DNA from: Streptomyces populi
Lineage (GTDB): Bacteria; Actinomycetota; Actinomycetes; Streptomycetales; Streptomycetaceae
Assembly (NCBI RefSeq): GCF_002911015.1
Contig: NZ_KZ626868.1
Location: 1-64,000 of the forward strand
Length of the DNA stretch: 64,000 nucleotides
Direction: 5' to 3'
Shown here one piece after another: positions 24,820 through 31,672 of the stretch. How positions within the stretch are numbered: the stretch's first letter is position 1; each line of letters begins with the position of its first letter. The notes beneath the pieces are model-generated. The model searched no databases and was not told where the DNA came from. It worked only from the letters and a program-made list of their open reading frames with translations. The translations under genes and the position numbers were made by a program.

Positions 24820-27087
24820 ATGCTCTCGAAAGCCCTGTTGCGCCTGGGCGCAAGCGCCGCTCGCCATCCCTGGCGGGTGATCGCGGCATGGCTGATCGCC
24901 GCCACGCTCGCCGTCCTCGCCGCCGTCGCCTTCGGCGGGCGCACCGCGGACTCGATGACCGCTCCGGGACTGGACTCCCGACGGGCCGCGGAACTGATCG
25001 AGCGGGCAGGCACCGGCCAGGAGGGGATGACCGCCCAGGTGGTCGTCACCCCCCTCGACGACGGTGCGACCTTCTTCGACGACGGCGCGCGCACCGCTCT
25101 CACGCGGCTGCGGGCCGAGGTGAACCGGTTGCCGCACGTGCTCGGCACGAGCGACCCGGCGGCGGCGCTCGACGCGGGCGGGGACACGGCCGTGCGCGGC
25201 GGCCTCGTCTCGGCCGACGGGCGGATCGCGGTCGTCCGGGTGCAGTACCCCGACCAGAGCCGGCTGTCGGCCGAAGACCTCGACGCCCTCGTCGATCTCG
25301 GCGACCGGCTGCGCGCCGAGCTGCCGTTGCGCATCGAGATGGGCGGGAACCTCTTCTACGCCTTCTCCGACCCCGACGGCGGCGCGAGCGAGCTGATCGG
25401 CCTCCTCGCCGCGGCCGCGATCCTGTTCCTGGCGTTCGGTTCGCTCGTCGCCGCCGCGCTGCCGATCGGCATGGCGGTCTTCGGGCTGACCGTCGGGGTC
25501 GCCACGATGACGGTACTGGCGGGGGTGACAGAGGTCCCCACCTTCGCACCGGTCCTGGGCAGCATGGTCGGGCTCGGAGTGGGCATCGACTACGCGCTGT
25601 TCGTGCTCGCCAGGCACCGGGAGTACCTCGCGTGCGGGCTCGATCCGCAGGGGGCGGCCGGACGAGCGGTGGCAACGGCGGGGCGGCCGGTGGTCTTCGC
25701 CGGCGGCACCGTCGTCGTGTCGATCCTCGGCCTGGCGGTCGCGAACGTGCCGTTCATGACGGTGGGCGGGGTCGCCGTCTCGATCGTCGTCCTGACGATG
25801 GTGCTCGCGTCGGTGACGCTGCTGCCGGCCTTCCTCGGCGCGGCGGGCCCGCGGCTGGGCCGGGCCGGCCGGATCGGCCGGGTACTTCGGGCCGGGTGGT
25901 CGGGCCGCCTCGGCCGACGGCGGGACACGGCGGCGGGCGCCGTCCCCGCCGTCGGGTGGCGTCGCTGGATCGGACACGTCGGCCGGCACCCGGTGCCGTA
26001 CGCGGTCGGCGCGGCGGGGCTGCTGCTGACGGCGACGCTGCCCGTGCTCGGCCTGCGCGTCGGCCTGCCCGACGACGGCTCACTGCCGCAGAGCCGTACC
26101 GAGCGCCGGGCCTATGAACTCGTCGCCGAGGGGTTCGGCCCGGGCACCAACGGTCCCCTCGTCATCGCCGCGGACCCCGCCGGTGATCCGGGAGTGGTGG
26201 ACCGTCTCGTCGCAACGGTCGCGGCGGATCCGGGGGTCGCGTCCGTCGCGCCGGCGCGCATCGATCGGGCCACCGGCGTCGCGACCCTCGTGGTGTTCCC
26301 GACCACCAGCCCTCAGGACGAGGCCACGGCCGACACCATCGCCCGGCTGCGCACCGACGTGCTGCCCGCGGCGATCGGGGACGGCCCGGCCAGGGCGCAC
26401 GTCGGCGGGGCCGCCGCGAGCCTGTCCGATGTGGGCCGACGCACCAGCGAACGTCTGCCGGTGTTCGTCGCCGCCGTGCTGGCGATGTCGTTCCTGCTGC
26501 TGATGCTGGTCTTCCGCTCGGTCGTCGTACCGCTCAAGGCGGTACTGCTGAATCTGCTGAGCATCGGCGCGGCCTACGGCATCATGGTCGCGGTCTTCCA
26601 GTGGGGCTGGGGAGGCGCACTCATCGGGCTGGAGGCGACGGTTCCGATCGTGTCGTTCATCCCGATGTTCCTCTTCGCCATCCTGTTCGGCCTGTCGATG
26701 GACTACGAGGTGTTCCTCCTCTCCCGCGTACGCGAGGAGTACCTGCGCACCGGCGACAACGGCACGGCGATCGTCGAGGGCGTCTCGCGCACCGCCCGGA
26801 TCATCACCTCGGCCGCCCTCATCATGGTGGCGGTCTTCCTGTCCTTCGCCGTCGCCGAGGACCCCTCCACCAAAATGTTCGGGCTCGGCCTGGCCACCGC
26901 GATCTTCATCGACGCCACGGTCGTTCGCATGGTGCTGGTACCGGCGACCATGACACTCCTCGGCCGGACCAACTGGTGGCTGCCGAAGTGGCTGGACCGG
27001 ATGTTTCCCCGCGGCCCGGTCGGCACCGACGACACCGACGCTGAATCCACGGGTGAAGCCCCGCGTCCACGGTTGGTTGACCGTTGA
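24820..27087 (+). CDS. MMPL family RND-type transporter
   Basis: A 755-residue inner-membrane exporter with two repeats, each with one helix, a large outside loop and five further helices. The helix-4/10 proton-relay motifs are GLGVGIDYALFVLARHREYL and FGLSMDYEVFLLSRVREEYL. Actinobacterial MMPL proteins move lipids, siderophores or drugs; the cargo cannot be told. ATG at 24820 has GGAGG six bases upstream. Likely controlled by the divergent two-component system. Confidence 0.92.
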   Translation: MLSKALLRLGASAARHPWRVIAAWLIAATLAVLAAVAFGGRTADSMTAPGLDSRRAAELIERAGTGQEGMTAQVVVTPLDDGATFFDDGARTALTRLRAEVNRLPHVLGTSDPAAALDAGGDTAVRGGLVSADGRIAVVRVQYPDQSRLSAEDLDALVDLGDRLRAELPLRIEMGGNLFYAFSDPDGGASELIGLLAAAAILFLAFGSLVAAALPIGMAVFGLTVGVATMTVLAGVTEVPTFAPVLGSMVGLGVGIDYALFVLARHREYLACGLDPQGAAGRAVATAGRPVVFAGGTVVVSILGLAVANVPFMTVGGVAVSIVVLTMVLASVTLLPAFLGAAGPRLGRAGRIGRVLRAGWSGRLGRRRDTAAGAVPAVGWRRWIGHVGRHPVPYAVGAAGLLLTATLPVLGLRVGLPDDGSLPQSRTERRAYELVAEGFGPGTNGPLVIAADPAGDPGVVDRLVATVAADPGVASVAPARIDRATGVATLVVFPTTSPQDEATADTIARLRTDVLPAAIGDGPARAHVGGAAASLSDVGRRTSERLPVFVAAVLAMSFLLLMLVFRSVVVPLKAVLLNLLSIGAAYGIMVAVFQWGWGGALIGLEATVPIVSFIPMFLFAILFGLSMDYEVFLLSRVREEYLRTGDNGTAIVEGVSRTARIITSAALIMVAVFLSFAVAEDPSTKMFGLGLATAIFIDATVVRMVLVPATMTLLGRTNWWLPKWLDRMFPRGPVGTDDTDAESTGEAPRPRLVDR

Positions 27088-27200
27088 CCCAACTCCTGCC
27101 CGCCCTTGGCGTCCGGCACCTCGGCGCGTCACCTAGAACGTGTCTCTTTGAATGGTTGGTCGTCTGAAATGCTGGCCCTGTCTCAGGGCGTTCACCGGAT

Positions 27201-27354
27201 CAGGTCACCTCCGCTCGCACGGAGAGCACGCCCTCAACCTCACCGCCGGCCTCTTCGGCTGCGGTTCACCTCCGATCGAGCGGAGGTGAACCGGACAACC
27301 ACGGCGCCCTGCACATGGCCAACAGGTGCTCTCTGTGAGAGCGGAGATGAACCG
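27201..27354. CRISPR. mini CRISPR array A (type I-E-like, 3 repeats, two 32-nt spacers)
   Basis: Repeat 1 (27201-27229) reads in minus orientation as GTGCTCTCCG ... GAGCGGAGGTGACCTG. Repeat 3 (27326-27354) reads in plus orientation GTGCTCTCTG ... GAGCGGAGATGAACCG. Each matches the best copy (29151-29179) at 25 of 29 positions. Repeat 2 (27262-27293) is a palindromic hybrid of two 3' halves pointing outward. Both spacers (27230-27261, 27294-27325) are exactly 32 nt. Repeat length, the stem with GAACCG end and 32-nt spacers match type I-E. No cas gene is in the window. Confidence 0.72.
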
Positions 27355-27375
27355 AACACCGTCACCACAACCTTT

Positions 27376-27451
27376 GCGAGGAACCGATGAGCACTTTCAG
27401 CGTTGCCTCACCCTGGTGAGGCAACGCTGAAAGTGCTCATCGGTTCCTCGC
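27376..27451. terminator. 37-bp perfect inverted repeat between MMPL and WYL genes
   Basis: A 37-bp arm (27376-27412, beginning GCGAGGAACCGATGAGCACT) is mirrored exactly at 27415-27451 around the 2-nt loop CT. It ends 2 bp before the WYL regulator stop and so can terminate that gene. The right arm reads as ACC CTG GTG AGG CAA CGC TGA followed by AAGTGCTCA, very like the transposase tail at 39020-39052, so it seems made from an insertion-sequence end copied in mirror image. Confidence 0.75.
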
Positions 27452-27453
27452 TG

Positions 27454-28443
27454 TCAGGCTCGGCGGGCGTAGGACGTGAGGCGATCGGCGAGCGCGGTGA
27501 CGAGGTCGCGGAGTTCATCGGGGCGCTCGATGACGAACGGCCGGTCGAGCGAGGCGAGTACCGGAGGCAACCAGTCGAGCCGCTCCGCCCGCAGCTCGAC
27601 GCGCAGCCAGTGCTCGGTCGTCCGGTCCTCGCCGGCCGGGGACTCGTGCTCCTCCAGGCTCGCGACGCCGGCCGGAAGGCGGGCGCGGATCTGCTCGACC
27701 GTCCCCTGGATCCGCAAGGTCACCTGATGCCGGTACTCGGCCGTGGCGAACCCCGACAACACGCGCTGTGCCGGACCGGGACCCGTCGGCGCTTCGAACG
27801 AGCCGGGCAGGGCCCTCGCGTCCGCGATGCGATCGAGCCGGAAGGTTCGGTCCTCGCCGATCCGGGCGTCCTCGCCCGTGACGTACCACCGGCCCCCATG
27901 GGCGACGATCCCGTACGCGTGCAGCGTGCGTTCGCTGCGCCGTCCGTCACGGTCGGTGTAGCGGATCGAGACCGGTCGGTGGTGGCGCACCGCATCGGCG
28001 ATCGTGAGCAGGACCCCGGCGTCCGGGGTGTCGAACTCGCCGGGCTGATCCGTGAAGGCGAGGGATTCCAGGAGCGTGTCGAGCCGGCGGGCGATGTGCT
28101 GGGGCAGCACCCGCCGGATCTTCGCTGACGCCGTCTCGTTCGCCGTGCGCTCCGTCGTCGTCAACCCTGCCCGGCGGCCGGCGATCAGGCCGAGCAGCAC
28201 GGCCAGCGCCTCGTCGTCGCTGAGCATGAGCGGAGGCAAGCGGTACCCGGGGGCCAGCCGGTAGCCGCCGTAGCGGCCGCGCACCGACTCCACGGGCACG
28301 TCCAGGTCGATCAGCTGGTCCACGTACCGGCGCACGGTGCGCCCTCCGACGCCGAGACGGTCGGCGAGCTCGGCCACCGTCCGGGTGCCGCCCGACTGCA
28401 ACAGCTCCAGGAGTGTCAGCACGCGGCCGGTGGGTCGAGGCAT
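27454..28443 (-). CDS. WYL-domain transcriptional regulator (YafY/DeoR type)
   Basis: A 329-residue regulator. Residues 1-60 are a winged helix (TVAELADRLGVGGRTVRRYVDQL). The WYL domain is about 130-220 (RRSERTLHAYGIVAHGGRWYVTGED), followed by a WCX dimerisation part. It is divergent from the VOC protein gene with 93 bp between starts; that gap holds GGAC-N7-GTCC near 28470, a possible operator. Control of the VOC gene is inferred from this usual pairing. Confidence 0.88.
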   Translation of the reverse strand: MPRPTGRVLTLLELLQSGGTRTVAELADRLGVGGRTVRRYVDQLIDLDVPVESVRGRYGGYRLAPGYRLPPLMLSDDEALAVLLGLIAGRRAGLTTTERTANETASAKIRRVLPQHIARRLDTLLESLAFTDQPGEFDTPDAGVLLTIADAVRHHRPVSIRYTDRDGRRSERTLHAYGIVAHGGRWYVTGEDARIGEDRTFRLDRIADARALPGSFEAPTGPGPAQRVLSGFATAEYRHQVTLRIQGTVEQIRARLPAGVASLEEHESPAGEDRTTEHWLRVELRAERLDWLPPVLASLDRPFVIERPDELRDLVTALADRLTSYARRA

Positions 28444-28536
28444 GTTCGCAGCCTAACGCGAATACAGGACCGATTCTGTCCACTATTTCTCCTAGCCTGC
28501 GACGTGCACGCCTCCAGCACGACCAAGGAGATTCCC

Positions 28537-28935
28537 ATGGACTTCGTCTCGATCCGCATCATCACCAGCGACGTGGCGCGCCTCGTCGAGTTCTACGAGC
28601 GAGCCACAGGGGCGCGGGCGACGTGGGCCACCGAGGACTTCGCCGAACTCGAGACCACGGGCGCAACCCTCGCGATCGCCGGCACCCGCACGGTCCCGCT
28701 GTTCGCCCCGGGCTCCGCCCGCCCGGCGGACAACCACAGCGTGATCACCGAGTTCCTCGTCGACGACGTGGACCGCGTTCACCAGAACCTGACCGGCTTC
28801 GTCACCGACTTCGTCGCCGGGCCCACCACGATGCCCTGGGGCAACCGGTCGCTGCTGTTCCGCGACCCCGACGGCAACCTCGTCAACTTCTTCACCCCTG
28901 TCACCCCGGCGGCCATCGAAAAGTTCGCACGCTGA
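28537..28935 (+). CDS. VOC-superfamily (glyoxalase-like) protein
   Basis: A 132-residue cytoplasmic protein with two beta-alpha-beta-beta-beta modules: VSIRIITSDVARLVEFYERATG in the first and MPWGNRSLLFRDPDGNLVNFFTP in the second. The fold covers metal-dependent dioxygenases, glyoxalases and resistance proteins; no specific activity can be named. ATG at 28537 has AAGGAG at 28525-28530. It is the probable target of the divergent WYL regulator. Confidence 0.88.
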   Translation: MDFVSIRIITSDVARLVEFYERATGARATWATEDFAELETTGATLAIAGTRTVPLFAPGSARPADNHSVITEFLVDDVDRVHQNLTGFVTDFVAGPTTMPWGNRSLLFRDPDGNLVNFFTPVTPAAIEKFAR

Positions 28936-29086
28936 CGCCACGCACAGCCGCTCACGCGGGAGCCCCGAGATCCCAGGGCTCCCCGTGAACGCGGCCACCG
29001 ACTCCAGGAGCGCCACCAGCAGAGGACATCCGAACGCACCGCTGACTCCAGCGTTCGCTGACGCCGGCCAGGCCGATGACGTTCGC

Positions 29087-29235
29087 CGGTTCGCCTCCGC
29101 TCGAGCGGAGGCGAACCGGGGGACCTCCGGGCGGCCCGAGGGAAGGTTTCGTGCTCTCCGCGTGAGCGGAGGTGAACCGCGTGTGCCCGCACGGATCATG
29201 AAGATGGCCGCGTGCTCTCCGCGAGCGGAGAGCAC
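29087..29235. CRISPR. mini CRISPR array B (type I-E-like, 3 repeats, two 32-nt spacers)
   Basis: The central repeat (29151-29179) is the best copy: GTGCTCTCCGCGT, then GAGCGGAGGTGAACCG, 29 nt, plus orientation. The first (29087-29118) is a perfect palindrome of two 3' halves sharing one variant base (GCGAACCG). The last (29212-29235) joins two 5' halves (GTGCTCTCCG ... CGGAGAGCAC). Spacers 29119-29150 and 29180-29211 are each exactly 32 nt. It lies 1.7 kb from array A and has no cas genes nearby, so it is probably a relic, possibly split from the same ancestral array. Confidence 0.75.
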
Positions 29236-29483
29236 GTACGACACGGAGCCTGTCCCGGGCCACCTCGTCGACGAATCGAGGACACCATCGCCCGCCTGCG
29301 GCCCCGCGGCGGCGAACTCGTCGGTGAGATCGCCCGGTTCGAGGACAGCCACCTGCTGTGCCACCTCCGCGGGCCGGAGGGAGTCGTCGTCGGACTGGCC
29401 GAGCAACTGGGCTGAGCGTCGCTGTGACCCCGAAGGTCCCTCGGTCGGCCGTCGTGGGCGGGGCGTGTGACAGGATCATGGGC

Positions 29484-30548
29484 ATGGCGGACGCGAGGTG
29501 GCGGCGTGTCGGTGTGCAACACATCGGTACGGCAAGGGCGGCCCGAGGGCTGATCCACGCCTTGGACGGGGAGCGGCTCCTCCTGGACAGGGCGTACAGC
29601 CTGGAGGTCCACCGGCGGGACGGGTTCCTCGCCCTGGGTGCCGTACGCCCCCTGTCGAAGGTGGAGTTGCCGTCCGTGACGCGGGGCACGGCGCTGCCCG
29701 ACGACGGGTTCGTGCTCTGCGATGAGTTCCGCGTATGGCGCGCGGCCCCGGACGGCAGCACCCGCTGGGAACTTTCCGAGGAGATCTGGCCCGACGGCGA
29801 CCGGGTGCGCGGGGACGTGACGGTGAGTCCGGACGGATCGCTGGCGGCGGTGGTCAAGGCGACACGGGTCGCCGGTCCCTCCCCGCCCGACGCGCGCGTC
29901 GACGACGGTCCGGAGGAGCACCCGTACGGCCCGGACGTCCTGCTCCTCCTGGACACCGCGACCGGCGAGGTGCTCGGCCGGCAGCCGCTGGACGTCCCGG
30001 CGCTGCTCACGGCGCGGCACGTGTGGCATCCGGACGGATCCCGGCTCGCGGTCTCCTGCTGGGACTTCTGGGACAGCTGGATCACCTACTGGCTGGGGGC
30101 CGGGCGTGACGGGCTGCGGCTGCTCGGCCGGAAGACGATGGTGGACGCCGCGGCCTTCGTCCCGGGGTCGTCCCGGCTGCTCACCGTGCGGCGCGCCGAG
30201 GGCTTCGGCGCGTCGCGGCAGGCCGACGAGTTGGCGTCGTACGACACGGACACCTCCGAGCGCCTCGCGGTGGAGGACGTCGGCGACCTGCTCGCCGACT
30301 GGGGGGACCCGAGCGGGACGCAGGCGTACCTCCTGGACGCCGAGCGGGTCATCCTCAGCGTCAACCCGCGTGACAGGGACAGGGACGAGCGGAGCAGGCA
30401 CTGGCTGTGCGACGCGGACACCCTTCGTCCGCTCGGGCTCCTGGACTACTCCGTGCACCCGGGCGCCGGGCACGCGGTGACGCCTCTGGAGGACGGCACC
30501 TGGCTCACCCGGCGCGGCAGGCGGGTGGACCGCTGGGCCCTCGCCTGA
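29484..30548 (+). CDS. cytoplasmic beta-propeller-like protein of unknown function
   Basis: A 354-residue protein without signal peptide or membrane helix. Spaced strands such as GDVTVSPDGSLAAVV, ARHVWHPDGSRLAVSCWDFWDSW and DAERVILSVNP look like WD40/YncE-type propeller blades. I know no function for it. ATG at 29484 is preferred (AGGA 8 bases upstream); an ATG at 29478 is possible. It follows CRISPR array B by about 250 bp that contain no other supported gene. Confidence 0.6.
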   Translation: MADARWRRVGVQHIGTARAARGLIHALDGERLLLDRAYSLEVHRRDGFLALGAVRPLSKVELPSVTRGTALPDDGFVLCDEFRVWRAAPDGSTRWELSEEIWPDGDRVRGDVTVSPDGSLAAVVKATRVAGPSPPDARVDDGPEEHPYGPDVLLLLDTATGEVLGRQPLDVPALLTARHVWHPDGSRLAVSCWDFWDSWITYWLGAGRDGLRLLGRKTMVDAAAFVPGSSRLLTVRRAEGFGASRQADELASYDTDTSERLAVEDVGDLLADWGDPSGTQAYLLDAERVILSVNPRDRDRDERSRHWLCDADTLRPLGLLDYSVHPGAGHAVTPLEDGTWLTRRGRRVDRWALA

Positions 30549-30559
30549 GGACACGCGGC

Positions 30560-30580
30560 CCCCACCCTCAGCCGGTGGGG
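30560..30580. terminator. bidirectional hairpin between convergent genes
   Basis: CCCCACC-CTCAGCC-GGTGGGG forms a 7-bp stem between the propeller gene and the convergent ATP-grasp gene, overlapping the latter's last codons. Confidence 0.45.
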
Positions 30581-31431
30581 CGGGCGGTCTCGGGGGTGCG
30601 GCAGAAGCGGCGGTCGCGGTCCGCCGTCCGGGTACGCGGGCCGGCGGCGCGGAGGACGACGTCCAGGGCCCGGTCGGGGTCGGCGGCGTAGGTGTTGCTG
30701 AACCACGCCATGTTCGCCTCGACCACCGCCCATCGGTCGGCGGCGCCGTGCTCGGGCGGGGTCAGGAGCCCGACGTCCACCACCACCGCGCTGGGCAGGC
30801 CGTCGCCGCAGGTGGCCAGGAAGTCCTTCGCGAACGCCAGGACGGCGTCCTCGTGACGGTGACCGTCGAGGGGCCGGGCGTCGAGACGGCCGAAGGTGGC
30901 GTACTGCGAACCCGTGCGGACCTCGCCGTCCAGGACGTAGAGGCGGAACTCCGTCGCCCAGGTCACCACGTCGCTGATCTGCACCGGGATGTCGGACGGC
31001 AGCTCGGCCCCCGTCGGGAGGCGGCCACCGTCGGCGTAGACGGCGGCCGGGAAGCTCTTGTCGGTCGGCGGCTTGACGAAGGCCGGTCGGTTCAGGCGAC
31101 GGGCCTCGCCCAGGGTCGCCATGGCGATGTGCCGTCCGGTGTACGCGGGGGGCACGGTGACCAGCCAGTCGTCGGAGGGCTCCAGGAGTGCGAGCTCGAG
31201 TTCGTCCACGACGCCTGCCGCGAAGACGGGGCCGCCGTAGTAGTGGCCGCCACGCCTCCCCGCGGCGGTGCCCGCGCCACCCCGGGCGGGGAGGACTTCG
31301 ACGTCCATGCCCCGTCGGCGTGCCGATGTCGAGAGCAGCTCGGAGGTCGTGGTGTACTGCGGCGCCAATGCCAGGAAACCGTGCTTCGTCACGATCGACG
31401 ACCATGCCATCGGTCCGGTCGGGCAGTCCAC
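30568..31431 (-). CDS. ATP-grasp domain protein (R2K-like)
   Basis: A protein of about 280-287 residues resembling R2K/DUF4343 ATP-grasp enzymes. Key parts are RPAFVKPPTDKSFPAAVY (nucleotide-binding lysines), WATEFRLYVLDGEV, and VVVDVGLL ... WAVVEANMAW with the metal-binding E-x-N. Such enzymes ligate carboxylates to amines, often as peptide tailoring or tagging enzymes. The start is uncertain: GTG 31431 or ATG 31410, neither with a good ribosome site. Its neighbour is the NACHT protein. Confidence 0.72.
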   Translation of the reverse strand: MDCPTGPMAWSSIVTKHGFLALAPQYTTTSELLSTSARRRGMDVEVLPARGGAGTAAGRRGGHYYGGPVFAAGVVDELELALLEPSDDWLVTVPPAYTGRHIAMATLGEARRLNRPAFVKPPTDKSFPAAVYADGGRLPTGAELPSDIPVQISDVVTWATEFRLYVLDGEVRTGSQYATFGRLDARPLDGHRHEDAVLAFAKDFLATCGDGLPSAVVVDVGLLTPPEHGAADRWAVVEANMAWFSNTYAADPDRALDVVLRAAGPRTRTADRDRRFCRTPETARPTG

Positions 31432-31672
31432 CGGATTCGGGCCCGCGCCCCGGGCCGACCGGCCACCGCTCCGTTCACCCCGCTCTCACGGGTCCTGGCG
31501 GCGATCCCGGCCCGCCTCGACGAGGGCGTAGGGGGGCAGGTCGACTGCCGCAGAATGGACGACCAACGGGGCTTTCCAGCAAGCGAGTTGCGGCTTTCGA
31601 CGTCCCATTCGACCACCTGGAGGTTCTCGCCCGTCCTCCCCGCGCGCACTGCCGTCGGGCAGCATCACCCGC

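Noticed and set aside
27106..27390. Small plus-strand frames over CRISPR array A
   Set aside because: Their sequence is just translated repeats and spacers; no ribosome sites.
28985..29470. 161-codon frame over CRISPR array B
   Set aside because: Crosses all repeats, Arg/Gly-rich, no domain; the array explains the sequence.
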